Positions 36,301 to 46,715 of a stretch of 64,000 nucleotides of DNA are shown here, piece by piece. Location of the stretch: contig NC_052508.1 in the NCBI RefSeq assembly GCF_014356525.2, positions 58,937,441-59,001,440 on the forward strand. The letters are read 5' to 3'. The stretch comes from Nilaparvata lugens. Lineage: Eukaryota > Arthropoda > Insecta > Hemiptera > Delphacidae. Position 1 is the first letter of the stretch, and every line of letters begins with the position of its first letter. A program made the translations under genes and the position numbers. Below the pieces are notes generated by a model. It had not been told where the DNA came from and made no database searches. It saw nothing but the letters and a program-made list of their open reading frames with translations.

Positions 36301-39300
36301 CAGCGAAGCGTAGCTTTCAGCATTGGGAGATAGGACGGCTTATTCCTAGTTACACGTAGCTAGGTGTGTGAGGACGTTCAGTCTTAAATAGTAAAAGTAA
36401 AAGCATGAATAGTTAAGTCGTTACTCGGTGTCTTCGAATACATATCTTTGTCTGAATATACCAAATGTTATTATCCAACTGTTAGTATTATTGGTATGTT
36501 GTAGCGATGTTCAGATGTTGGACAAGCTCATTCCAGCTACAAGTAGGGATCAAGCTTACCTTTTCAAATACCAAGGATGATTGATTAGTGGATTGTATTT
36601 GTAGAGGTGCGTACAGACTTTCGCTCTGCTCCGCAATCGAACGTCACTCGAGCAGAGCGATTGATGATCGACCGGGGAGCAAGACTCAACAACAACCTCT
36701 TCGCCCATCTTTTTTCATCTAAATTTCAAATGGCACTACAATACTTTCCAGTGTATAATATTTTTCATGTTTTCCCTCACGCCATACGCATATATAAACC
36801 GTGCATCATTAGGATATGAAATATGTAGGACAAACATGTCAATCTTTTCAATAGTTCATCCTTATTTAAAGATTTTGACAAATTTACGACAGAACTTGAG
36901 TTTGTGGCCTAAGCCTGACTTAAAATTAAAAACTGGTGTGCCTTTTGAATGCTTGCTACTATTGGACACCCAAAATTTCAAGTATTAATATTATTGTCAA
37001 TCAATTGAATCATAATTCAATCAATTGAAAAATAATGTCTGACTATTTGCAAGTTGCAATACTTTGAACTGAGAAGTATATTTTCCTGCGATGATTCATT
37101 TTGAGATGATGTTGATGTTTCAGTATCAAACGTACCAGAGGTTTGGAGCGGAAGAGTTTGTACTGAGGTCGGGTGGCGTTTTGTGTCCACAGCCGGGGTG
37201 CGGTGCTGGCATCCTCATTGACTCCGACTGCAAAAGAGTCCAGTGTGTGGGTGGTTGTGGTGTAAGTTAAGTTCTATTCTATCCATTTTTCCCATTGATT
37301 TCATATTGTTTCGGCTTCTATAGTTATTCATCGAAAGGAGAGACGATAATAACATGCGCCTACTTCTGTGTGCGTATAAAAGTGATGACTCTATATCCTC
37401 TCATTGTTTGAATGCTCTTAAATTCCAGATCATAGTGTTTTCATGGAAAATGAGCCACGTATTGTGATTGTTCAGTACAGTCTATGACAAAAATGATAGG
37501 TAGATAATGTGAGTCAGTCTTGCTGCTCCAAGATTCACTCTTACACGCGCATTTTTGTTTACTTCATCTCTTGGCTCCCAGAACAGACTATAGTGTTAGG
37601 TTAGGTAATAATCCATTTGCAAGATAATAATAATCTGAAAGAAATTTGGAAATTGGCTTATTTCATTCCAATAAGATACATTAGTAACCAACATTGAATC
37701 AGATAATGAAATGAAATGAAAAAAATCTTTATTAGGCGGATTTAGGACTTTCAAGTCCTCTCTACCATTCAACCTCGACATCACAAATGCAATTGAATAA
37801 ATAATACAGTGTAACTAGATATATGAATAAAAATACATTAAATACATAGATAAATAGACAATGAAGAGATAAACATAACCTATTCTCGGACAATGTCTAT
37901 CTAAATTTGGGAAAGGAACAGTTTTGGGCTTTAAGCCTGTTGTTCATTTCCCAATCATCCATAGATTATAATGATATTGTATCTATCAATGTATAAATAA
38001 ATATGAACTTTCAGTGCTAATTTTGATAACAGACTTAATTAGCCTATCATTCTCAAATTGTGATATTTATCTATTCAATGATACACAAAACACAACATAT
38101 TTGACAATTTGTTTCCATCACAAGCCATACTGGGGTCTCTCTAGGGTCTCATCACCTTTGATTGTAAGTTCTCATTATAAATGTATTTTTTATTGATTCC
38201 ATTATTTCCAACAAATATCCCCTGATCCATTGACATGGGAACAATGAGAATATGACTGTGTACTATGAAAATAATTTGAACTAGAATTATTGTTACTGTA
38301 ACTTTTATACTTATCCAAACCAGTTCCAGTCTCAAATCTGAATACTTGTTACTATCCTTATTATGAGTATTTTAATCTTGATTCAACTGTGATAATTGAA
38401 AACTTCCGATGGTTTTTCAGTTTGTATTTTGCCGAGACTGTATGCAGGGTTACCACTTGGGAGATTGCTCAAGCAGACCTGAAGAAGCAGGTGCATCCTC
38501 CCAGTCTTATTCAGTCGATCCAACTAGAGCTTCCCAGGTAATTATACAGAAAATTAATTTCCAATATTTCTCTATCCTAGTGTGCTATTTCTCTCAATTT
38601 AGTAGTTAAAATGACCATTTCGGATAATTTTTTTTCCAAATTGTCTTTTTTCCGTTAGGGCTACTCTTGGATATAAACAAAAATATAAGTCTAAGTACCC
38701 TTATTAAAATAATATTGTGAGTGAACAATTTCAATAAGGGTAGGTAGGTGTCTCTTTTTATTTATATTTGTTTCCAAGTATTATTTGCATTCTGTTGTAT
38801 ATAAATCAAATCAAATAATCTTTATTCACAAAATAAAATACAGCAGCTGAGACAAAAAATATACATAGTGAATATTCCCCACAAAGACAACAGGTCTGGG
38901 TGTGGGGAATGAGTTCCGTGAACTGAATATAGCAACAATAATAGTTGAAGATTTTTGAAAAAAATAATAAAACAATAGAATAAGTATAAGGTAGATAGAA
39001 TAAATAAAATAAAAAACGTCTTTAAAGGATGCGGAGAGGACTCAATGCTAGTGACCTTAAATTCCTGTAGTATTCAGAAAAGAAAACTACAGAGTTCTGC
39101 ATATCCAGACGAACATTCATAACTAGGGGTGATCTTCAATGGATATAGGCGGATTGGATGAGCCGCGATGCGGCGTCCCTACCAATTTAAAAAAGCCACC
39201 TCTTAAGACAGCATTTAAAGGTGATATATAATAATATTATATTATATATTATATATAAGAGACTGAGGAAGACCATCTACAGATTCAGGATTCTGAGGAC

Positions 39301-41601
39301 ACTGGTCGACAAGGGATGTCTAAGAGTTCTTCTCTCTAGCACAGTCCCTCATGCTGTATGGGATTGTAGGATGGGGAGGTACAAGCTTCTTACACATCGA
39401 ACCGCTCCTCAGGGTACAGAAGCTGATCATGAGGGTCATCAACCAGAAGCCTCCACGCTACTCATCAGACCAGCTATTCAATGAGTTTGACGTGATGGAT
39501 CCAAGACAGCTTTACTCCAAGGAGATACTATGCAGATTACACAAGAACCCAACAACATTTCAAACCAGAAACCACAACCACAACACCAGATTCAGCCAGA
39601 TTCAAACCACATCACCAATTTTGCAAGGAAGGCACTATACCAGAGACATTTCAATCATTTAGCACCAAAATATAATCTACTTCCTGCAAACTTTACAGAG
39701 ATTAATCATCCTAGAAAGTTCAAAACAACAGTACACAATTGGTTGATGAGCAAAGGAAGACAGAACATAGAAAACATTATTTCAAACAACAACTAACCAC
39801 CTAATTACTTACTAAACACTAACTTATTAATAATACGCACAAAAAAAACCAAACAAAACCTACTCTAGAACATAGTGATACGCCATAGTGGAGTAGGTCA
39901 ATTTCCACACAGAAAAAACTAAACAAGTAGAGGGCACATTATAAGAATTTTTGTAACTAACTATTGTACCTATGTAATTGTAATTTATCTAATATTTTGT
40001 GTAATTGATTTTGTAGTTTTAGTTTTTTTGGGAAATAAGCATTTATTTATTTAATATCGGGACACCGAGCTTCGCTCCGGAGTATAAAAGCATAGTTTAT
40101 AAAATTGATTTATTTATTGATACACAGAACACAATTCTCTCAATTGATTGGGGAAGGACCAACAGCCACAGCCCAAAACTGTTTTTATCCCCGAATTTTG
40201 ATGTTTAGACTATAAATACGGTAGTCCAAAAAATAGGTTACCTATGTTCCATACACTTTCGAATTCCAATTTTCAGTCCAAACATTGAAAACAAAAAAAG
40301 TTCGAATTTAGATTTTTCACAAACCAAAGTTGATAACAAAATAACACTCTCTAATCACTTAGAACTGTCATTGATCATTTGATATCATTCAAATTCTACA
40401 TAGATACATTTTTTTCCATTTCAATGTACTTATTTGTACGTTCATTCCTTTAACATTCTTATTCGTACGTTTTTCTGTAGTTTTAAGCCAACTACCAACA
40501 GTGTTTAATTCAAAGTTTCAATTTGAATGACCACCTTCATATATACACTAGTACTGTGTCATATATTATTAGGTATGCTTGGCTTGTTTAAAGAGCAATT
40601 TCATTGTGAAAGTATTCCAAGTCAGTTGAACTTATTTTAAGAAAAATTGAAATAAACAATTTATTCGCAGGCTCGTTGGGATGAGGCAAGTAAAGTTGCG
40701 ATCAGAGTCACAACAAAACCTTGTCCAAAGTGTCGAACAGCTACTGAGCGTGATGGTAAATATTCACTTTTATGAAAAATCAGTAATCACTAAGACAGAA
40801 ATCGTATTCCATGTTCCGTGGACAGAGTTTATCTGATATTTCAATTCCACAATGTGTTTACATAAATAGAAAAAAATATGCTTATGAATAAACTTGAATA
40901 TTATGTCGAATGCAAAGTGAAAAGACTACTTCTGTGAAGCCTAGTTTCCATTCTGGCAGTTTACAATATCACAACAAAAAGACGAGCTGCAACAGCTTGT
41001 TGAGTGAATTTTACAACTTTGTCATCTATTGTTTTCATTTTGGCGCAAACTCCATGAAAGTGGGTGCAATGAAACTTAGACGCTAACTTAGCTCCAACGT
41101 GAGACCTTGCTCTTGAGTACTATAAAAATATACAAAACTATAAAAGTGACCAAAACTTACCAATTTTTGGGTATTCTCGGAAATCTGACTCAAGCATTTA
41201 GTTTTTGGAGGTGCTGGATCCAAATCCGAAAACCGAATCTTTCTATCTTTATTTATAAGGAAGTTAGAATTTGTGATAAAAAGAGATGAGTAATCAATTG
41301 TGAAATATGAATAACTTGCGCCGCGGCTTATTGGGCTGGCACAAGGAACAGCAGAGTTGAAATGTTGTCGACAGTTTCAATTATTACAAGTTGTCTTCAT
41401 TCGATCTCCAATCATGTTTCAGCGCTGAATTTGTGTTAATGGAAACGAGGCTTGAGGAATACAATGTAGCTAATTGAAATGTTGTGATTTTCCGCAGGTG
41501 GTTGCATGCACATGGTTTGTACAAGGTGTAAACTGCAATGGTGCTGGGTTTGTCAAACAGAATGGACACGTGATTGTATGGGCGCTCATTGGTTCGGGTA
41601 A
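27359..41601 (+). CDS. Parkin, RBR-type E3 ubiquitin-protein ligase
   Basis: Nine coding exons: 27359-27616, 29411-29637, 30666-30798, 32236-32375, 35861-36059, 37124-37261, 38421-38537, 40671-40755, 41498-41601, with all phases compatible, giving 466 residues (human parkin is 465). Order: insect-type N-terminal extension (1-30), ubiquitin-like domain (about 31-105), linker, RING0, RING1, IBR, REP and RING2. Parkin is switched on by PINK1 on damaged mitochondria and ubiquitinates outer-membrane proteins for mitophagy. The PINK1 target Ser is present in GEQSILHAV (residue 94), the repressor-element Trp in ARWDEASK, and the catalytic Cys and His in GGCMHMVC (435, 437). The third triad residue is Gln rather than Glu (LQWCW). 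No frame-breaking lesion is seen. Confidence 0.96.
27700..28250 (+). mobile_element. LINE 3' end in parkin intron 1
   Basis: The frame at about 27947-28040 reads [20 protein letters not shown] then LAEYFN, the usual extreme C-terminus of a CR1/jockey-like polymerase. A 3' untranslated part ends at aataaagtttattccattct (28230-28249). Upstream, 27720-27940 reads as decayed polymerase with stops. 5'-truncated copy, sense to parkin. Confidence 0.72.
29411..29637 (+). CDS. Parkin exon 2: end of Ubl, linker, start of RING0
   Basis: Acceptor aatttttcag, donor GTATGT (phase 2). It completes the Ubl ([13 protein letters not shown], with the PINK1-site Ser), then a Ser/Glu linker and [11 protein letters not shown], the first RING0 cysteines. 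Confidence 0.95.
30297..30355. repeat. (TA)n microsatellite in parkin intron 2
   Basis: About 55 bp of near-perfect TA dinucleotides with one phase break, followed by more AT-rich sequence to 30380. Likely length-polymorphic. Confidence 0.9.
30666..30798 (+). CDS. Parkin exon 3: RING0
   Basis: Phase 2 to 0, donor [24 protein letters not shown] and PSCWDDVL are the RING0 signature that blocks RING2 in the inactive enzyme. Confidence 0.95.
31345..31715. mobile_element. Mariner-like MITE 1 in parkin intron 3
   Basis: Left end cagtgaggtccacgttatag; right end is its near inverse (ctgccattataacatggacc, then tcacta), with TA at both borders. About 370 bp, no coding frame. Confidence 0.8.
32236..32375 (+). 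CDS. Parkin exon 4: end of RING0, start of RING1
   Basis: Acceptor acttttcag, donor GTATGC, phase 0 to 2. FYFKCAEH holds RING0 zinc ligands; VPCLACTDI is the start of RING1. Confidence 0.95.
32489..32526. repeat. Short hexamer repeat
   Basis: About six imperfect copies of atactt/tatact (tacttatacttatactaata). Confidence 0.7.
33519..34357. mobile_element. Mariner-like MITE 2 in parkin intron 4, longer relative
   Basis: Same terminal repeat (tagtgaggtccacgttataa ... cattataacatgtacctcac) with TA flanks, but about 839 bp. The arms agree over about 30 bp with the element at 31345-31715, including gaaagataggagaa just inside. No transposase is left. Confidence 0.8.
34787..35200 (+). repeat. GACCGA...GTGAGGTC family, copy 1
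   Basis: Begins ttgaccgaatgcagtgaggt, has acgcatttacggccaaaagc and ends actgttcacagaactactag. The same layout recurs at 50202-51340 and 53442-53992. Non-coding, in parkin intron 4. Confidence 0.7.
35487..35677. mobile_element. Palindromic MITE, 191 bp
   Basis: Almost the whole element folds on itself: left ggctcaactcacactcacgc, right gcgtgagtgtgagttgagcc, arms of about 85 bp. Flanks are ttt and tta, perhaps a mutated 3-bp target duplication. It lies 180 bp before parkin exon 5. Confidence 0.85.
35861..36059 (+). CDS. Parkin exon 5: RING1
   Basis: 199 nt, phase 2 to 0, donor GTAATG. It encodes [18 protein letters not shown], the E2-binding RING1, and [13 protein letters not shown], part of the phospho-ubiquitin pocket. 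The acceptor is at ggcaatgag; a stronger-looking acceptor 100 bp upstream would give a stop. Confidence 0.93.
36191..36404. repeat. Foldback element in parkin intron 5
   Basis: Arms 36191-36285 and 36302-36404 are near-perfect inverses (aaacgtcctcacacacctag against ctaggtgtgtgaggacgttc), about 95 bp each around a 16-bp loop. Confidence 0.82.
36606..36692 (+). mobile_element. MITE fragment
   Basis: ggtgcgtacagactttcgct to accggggagcaagac. The same sequence is found inverted at the right end of 49380-49787. Only one end is present here. Confidence 0.65.
37124..37261 (+). CDS. Parkin exon 6: RING1-IBR helix and start of IBR
   Basis: Phase 0 at both ends. [14 protein letters not shown] is the long helix; [10 protein letters not shown] begins the IBR zinc sites. 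Donor GTAAGT. Confidence 0.95.
37690..38010 (+). mobile_element. LINE-type 3' end with terminal hairpin
   Basis: At 37906-37966 is a stem (ttgggaaaggaacagttttg, then gcctgttgttcatttcccaa), then a tail rich in ataaata. The same hairpin occurs inverted at 40145-40197 and again at 62830-62884. It looks like the shared 3' end of a CR1/L2-like family. Confidence 0.6.
38421..38537 (+). CDS. Parkin exon 7: IBR and tether
   Basis: Phase 0 at both ends. [16 protein letters not shown] completes the IBR. The Ser-rich tether to REP follows. Donor GTAATT. Confidence 0.95.
39240..40065 (+). pseudogene. LINE polymerase C-terminal relic with 3' end
   Basis: Plus strand with two frameshifts: [13 protein letters not shown], then [34 protein letters not shown] and [18 protein letters not shown], then [12 protein letters not shown] and [20 protein letters not shown]. 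This is the standard C-terminal domain after the reverse transcriptase. A 3' untranslated region continues to a T-rich end near 40060. In parkin intron 7. Confidence 0.82.
40085..40200 (-). mobile_element. LINE-type 3' terminal hairpin, inverted copy
   Basis: Read on the minus strand: acagttttgggctgtggctg, then ttggtccttccccaatcaat and a tail with caataaataaat. Same family as the hairpin at 37906. Confidence 0.6.
40671..40755 (+). CDS. Parkin exon 8: REP helix and start of RING2
   Basis: Phase 0 to 1. ARWDEASK carries the repressor-element Trp; [13 protein letters not shown] is the first RING2 zinc pair. Confidence 0.95.
41498..41601 (+). CDS. Parkin exon 9: RING2 and C-terminus
   Basis: Acceptor ttttccgcag. 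[20 protein letters not shown] has the catalytic Cys and His, and the last zinc ligands are in DCMGAHWFG before TAA. Gln replaces the usual Glu two residues before the last C-W-x-x-C. Confidence 0.95.
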
Positions 41602-41753
41602 ATTTATGATCAAACTAAAGTCATGATTCGACTGAAGCCAAAGCTCAATTTATTTTTGAGAATTCCCAATTAAGTGTCTTCCAGTAATAAGCAATTATTA
41701 CTCCATATAGCTGTAAAGATTCGAGAAGATTTTTCTAAACCAGGGTTTCTTTG

Positions 41754-41772
41754 AATAAATTATTAAAATAAA
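41754..41772 (+). promoter_or_regulatory. Parkin polyadenylation signals
   Basis: AATAAA at 41754-41759 and again at 41767-41772, about 150 bp after the stop codon, suit a short 3' untranslated region. Confidence 0.6.
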
Positions 41773-42124
41773 ATGCATTCTATTTTCTCCATCCTTATCC
41801 TCAAAATAATGTTCTTTATTACAAGGGTTTTCACTCTAGATACACTAACTACTAACTGCGTTAGTGACCTTCCATTATTTTGCCTTCCAAGACATACCAT
41901 GCTTTCAAAGCAGTTCTCTACGCTATGTGAGATGCTGATGTGCGTCCGTCGCTATGAGAAGGAATGAATGAGAAGGTCGTACAGTCACTGTTACAGTTTC
42001 TATGGAATAGTTTAGTTTTTACCACTTGGGGCTGTAATTATCAAAGATTTTTAAGATCGTTCCAAGGCTCTTTGGGAACACCAATCAAAATTGTTGAACC
42101 AACTGCTAGAATCTTTCTGATTAG

Positions 42125-42468
42125 AGATGGAAATAAATTGGAAGTTGCATTTGTTCAAATGCTAAATAATGAATAATTATTACTTAACGAAATTCCAATT
42201 AAATGCTGTAAATCACCCCGAAGACTTCTGCTACTGCAAATATTGACAACAGGGTAAACAGCTAGATGTAAATTCGATGAGCGCTACTAAACAAAAATTA
42301 TTTGTCTGCCCGGGAATCGAATTTCCATCTAGCTGTTTACCCTGTTGTCAATATTTGCAGTAGCAGAAGTCTTCGGGTGATTTACAGCATTTAATTGGAA
42401 TTTCGTTTAATAATAATTATTCATAATTTAGCATTTGAACACATGCAACTTCCAATTTATTTCCATCT
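42125..42468. repeat. Large palindrome made of two SINE tails head to head
   Basis: Arms 42125-42279 and 42318-42468 are inverses over about 150 bp (for example ttgacaacagggtaaacagc against gctgtttaccctgttgtcaa). The 38-bp loop is an antisense piece of the SINE found at 42523-42725. Confidence 0.82.
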
Positions 42469-42522
42469 GTAGACTGGCTGGCCGCTATGGCTTTGTATAA
42501 AATGAGCGTTGCTATCCAGAGA

Positions 42523-42725
42523 TTGTCAGTTTGGTGTAAGGGTAAGCATTCCTGGCCGGAGGTACTGGGTTCGGTTCCCGGGCTGACAAATAATTTTTGT
42601 ATAGTAGCGCTCATCGAATTTCCATCTAGCTTTTTACCCTGTTGTCAATATTTGCAGTAGCAGAAGTCTTCGGGGTGATTTACATCATTTAATTGGAATT
42701 TTGTTTAGTAATAATTATTTTTCTG
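42523..42725 (+). mobile_element. tRNA-derived SINE
   Basis: 42523-42589 has a 7-bp acceptor-like stem (ttgtcag/ctgacaa), a T arm with B-box-like gggttcggttccc, and a short anticodon-like hairpin with ggccgg. At 67 nt it is too short for a working tRNA. The body runs on through gctcatcgaatttccatcta to a tail ending taataattattt. The tail matches the palindrome arms. Confidence 0.65.
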
Positions 42726-42730
42726 ATTAA

Positions 42731-43583
42731 AAGAAGATAAGCTATCCCTTTATTCAACACAGTATATCATACTGCACAATATAATAAACCGTTGAACATC
42801 ATCAAAGAAATATAATTTAGAATAAGTTATTGAAAGAACCCTCACACCAATGAAATATCAAAATTAGAGAACAGAATTAAACCGAGATAATTAAAACAAT
42901 GTGCCTATACTTGTATTTTTACAACTTACAAGTGCTGATATGTACCAAGGATTCACAAATCGTTCACTCTATAGTAAGCCTTTGCAGCAAGAAAGCTGTA
43001 TCATATCTTTTTGAATAAGCTTTCGCTCATTCACTTGGACTTCAACTTGGCAGGCAATTTATTGTATAACTTAACACCAATGTAACAAGGAATTTTCTCA
43101 TATAGTTTTAATACTGTATAGATTGGTTCTTGTTAATGTATGTTAGGCAACTAAAGCAAAATTGATTGATATCGGTGTCACGCTGATTCTATGATACTAA
43201 TATAAGCTGATACTACAGCAATACCCTCACTGTGAGAGCTGCTGGAGAAGCAAAAGTGACGTTATCAGTTTTGTTTCTCTCCTCTTGTGAATTGAGTAGA
43301 AGAGGAGCTCTTATTAGCTCAACTTCGTCCACAGCACTTATAATATTTTAATTTAAAGTATAAAAAATGAAGACAATAAATAATGATCTATCTATCTCTT
43401 GATTCAGTTTTTAGCTTTGCCCACATATTTATGTATTTGGCTAGTGATAATTGTATTTGAACATTATTGCTATTTTTTATAGATCCTTGATTATAATTTT
43501 TCCCAACACAGCTACTTTTTCTAAGGAACTTGAATTGAGAGACGACTTACAACGACGCTCCTTCTGACACAGACATTGTTTTT
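42731..43583. other. No gene seen
   Basis: AT-rich intergenic DNA after the SINE cluster. No coding frame, promoter or repeat boundary could be placed with confidence. Confidence 0.5.
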
Positions 43584-44395
43584 TACTTTCCTTGCCCTAT
43601 TACCATAGGTAAGGAAAGTATTGCTTTTCGAAAAAAATTAAGGTGCCTCAATTACTAAATATCTATACGTTTCAAGGTCCCCTGAGTCCAAAAAATTGGT
43701 TTTTGGGTATTGGTCTGTGTGTTTGTGAGTATGAGTGTATGTGCGTCTGTGTACACGATATCTCATCTCCCAATTAACGGAATTACTTGAAATTTGTAAC
43801 TTAAAGTCCTTACAATATAAGGATCCGACACGAACAATTTCGATCAAATGCAATTCAAGATGGCGGATAAAATGACGAAAATGTTGTCAAAAACAGGGTT
43901 TTTCGTGATTTTCTCGAAAACGGCTCGAACGATTTTGATCAAATTTATACCTAGAATAGTCATCAATAAGCTCTATCAACTGCCACAAGTCCCATATCTG
44001 TAAAAATTCCAGGAGCTCCGCACAACTATGCAAAGTTTGATTTAAGATTCCCATTTATCAGGCTTCAGAAACAATTTAAACAAAAATTTCCAAGTGGGAA
44101 AGATTAAGCATGAAAATCTCTACAATTAATGTTCAGTAACATTCTCATTTAAAATAAGATCGAAATTCGATAAAATGATATTATTTCAATTGCAAACTGT
44201 TGGCAACTGTTGATTCTATTGAATCATTTACTATGAAGAGATAGCAGACTTCGTCTGTCTCCAGCGTTATTGTCCTGTCACCAGCTGGCTTGGTTCTTTA
44301 AATAGTAGACTTGAGATGCGCGTGAACACTAGCGTCAGGTGATAAATTTTCATAACGACAAGGAAAGTTGTGTGAGTGCGCCACACCAGATTTTT
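43584..44395. mobile_element. Dispersed repeat/MITE with hairpin end
   Basis: Starts with the hairpin actttccttgccctattacc/ataggtaaggaaagt (43584-43619) and ends near gtgcgccacaccaga (44390). In between come ttgggtattggtctgtgtgt and aattcaagatggcgg, a family I recall as very common in planthopper DNA. No coding frame. Confidence 0.55.
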
Positions 44396-44479
44396 TCTAT
44401 TGAGGAGAGTGTAAACATAATAAGGAGGGAATTTAACTGGAGCGCTTAAAAGTTAATACTCAAGTGTAAAGTTGAGCAA

Positions 44480-45260
44480 AAACATATTGAGTTGGAAGCG
44501 ACGCTGGTATTACAATGAACACACTCGATTATTTTCTTCTTCTTTGTCTCTCTCCGCTATGCCTTTACAGCGTTGTGCTAGCCTCGACCCAGTTCTTGCA
44601 TACCCGTCTGTCTATCGCCATCCTTCTCATCTCCGGAGCAGTCTTCCCTCTTCTCCTTCCAATCTCCTCAATTCTGTCCTCATATGAGTACCTCGGTCGT
44701 CATACAGTTCTCCTTCCCTGCACTCTCACGTTCGCAAATTATTTCGCTTTTCTACTGCCATCCATCCGCTGTACATGTCCATACCATTCAAGCTGCCTCA
44801 TTTCAATCCTCTCACATCTCTCATGCCAACTTCCTCTCTTATTCTGATGTTTCGGATTCTATCCTTTTCTATCTTCCCACATGTTTTCTATGACATTTAG
44901 TTTCTACCGTTCTTATTTTATTTTCATGGTCATGAACTCATGGGCCAGCTTTCACTCCGTACAGGAAGATTGGTTCAATTTTATTAAATGTGTAGTCTTT
45001 GACGGAATAGTAAGCCAGTGGACCTTTCCTTACCCTGTTCAGCACCTCCATATCTATTTTTCCATCTTCAGAGAACCACGCACCCAAGTACTCTTATTTC
45101 GACACCTGGTCAAGCACCTCTCTGTCAACCCTAATTTCCACATTCTCTCCTCCTACCTTTGATACCATCATCACTTTGCTCTTCCTTACATTAAGAACCA
45201 TCCCTTTTCCTTTCAACACACTTGATTCTTTGCTCCGGAATTCTACTCAGTTCGATTATC
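44480..45260 (-). pseudogene. RTE-like LINE polymerase relic
   Basis: On the minus strand: MVLNVRKSKVMMVSKVGGEN, then EYLGAWFSEDGKIDMEVLNR and VRKGPLAYYSVKD, followed by degraded IRTVETKCHRKHVG. This is the RTE/jockey 'NxxKTKxM ... F-x-YLG-x-x-SEDG' region after the active site. Many stops. The plus-strand hydrophobic frames at 44472-45162 are its antisense and not membrane proteins. Confidence 0.8.
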
Positions 45261-46080
45261 AGTGATTTCACCTGGAGGATGTTAAAAAAAAGAATGAAAT
45301 AAAGGATTTAGTCTTTAGGTGAGTTTTTAAGGACATCGACATTGCGCAGACAAGACAACGAACGACAACTTTGGACTCAGATTCAATGCTGTGAAATGGA
45401 CCAGCTCTCGACCACACCGACATGTCGACAGCATTTCGCTCCCGATGATGTCGTCACCGACTTTCGATTCGTCGTCTCGGGGGGTTCCATCTCAATTTTG
45501 TCAGTTTGAGGCGACTTAGCCTACTATTTTATTCTAGTTTCAAGTTACTTGCAAGCAGCAAGTAACATGACATAATTAAATTATGAGATGTCGGCGCTTT
45601 GTCGATGAGTTTGATAAATAATGTGATAAACGCTACCTACTTGACGCTTTTCATTGATGCTGACTGGTAATAATTATTCTTATCAATTCATAATATTCGT
45701 GTTTTCGTAACCTACATCGGCAAGTACCCTGCAAGTACAGTACAGTAACAAGTAAGTTGAAAACATCTTTATATATTCTCTATTAATTCATGTTTGTATT
45801 GAGAACGAACACACTACTTAAAATGACAACTAAGACCTGTGACAGATGGCAGAAGGACAAAAATACAAGAAAGTGACAAGTAAGTTGAGTTTAATACGAC
45901 ATGAAGAAGCCTACCTATATTATGACATGCCAATTGTCGCATTCGTTCGTCTATTGTTATAAGTAGCCTGCTGTTTATATAAATAGCAAAAACATATATA
46001 TAGGCCTATTGCGGATGATGCCCATATTACGCATTGACACGCATTTACCTTTTGCGTGGGTAATGACCCAGAAAGTGATG
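45261..46080. other. No gene seen
   Basis: Includes a moderately GC-rich block at 45330-45520 (cgacgaatcgaaag-like palindromic pieces) that may be an old MITE, and AT-rich sequence after it. Confidence 0.45.
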
Positions 46081-46082
46081 TG

Positions 46083-46715
46083 TACTCTTGGCAGCACAGA
46101 TCTAAACCAGACACCTGTCACCCTCCTCGGATTCAGTATACATCCAAAGTTGACCTGGGAGCATCGTCATATTCTTGGAGTGTGAGTCATATATATTTTC
46201 AGGAAGTTGAGAGCCCAGCTGAGAGTCGAGCGGTTGCTGGTGTTGTACCATGCAGTTTTTCTGGTAGCCGCATACTGCGTATATGGTATCTTGATCTGAT
46301 ACCAACATTCGTTGGTATCCGACAATATCCGTTGAATCCGACATTCGTCGCCACATGCCAGAGACATTCTACTGCTCCAAAAGAAAGCTCTCCGAATCAC
46401 ATATATAGCAAGTATGACGCACATTTCCAGGCAGTCTTCCGCAGATTGGGCATCCACACAGTCTGTGGACATTACATCTTGGCTTCCTTGCTATAGGTTA
46501 GGAGTAACATCACAACGCTACATCGGAGAGAGCAAGTGCACTCCTGCAACACTCGGAGAAGGATAAATTTGTATGTGCTGCAATGTCGTTTATCGAAGGT
46601 GAAGGACTGTTTCCCCGTTCTGGCGATGAGGATGTATAACCACCTGCCGGAGCCGGTGAGGGCGCGTCCGGTGAACATCTTATCAGTTCTTCATTGTCTA
46701 AGTGACTAATTGAAA
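46083..46715 (+). pseudogene. LINE polymerase C-terminal relic
   Basis: Plus strand with stops and shifts: TLLGFSIHPKLTWEHRHILG, KLRAQLRVERLLVLYHAVFL, YGILI, LLLQKKALRITYIA, then MRMYNHLPEPVRARPVNILS. These follow the usual order after the catalytic domain. Confidence 0.8.

Noticed and set aside
42523..42589. tRNA gene
   Set aside because: 67 nt with a short anticodon loop and poor D arm; it continues into a SINE body with repeated tails.
44472..45162. Plus-strand hydrophobic open frames resembling membrane proteins
   Set aside because: They are the antisense of an RTE-like polymerase relic on the minus strand (YLGAWFSEDG and related motifs).
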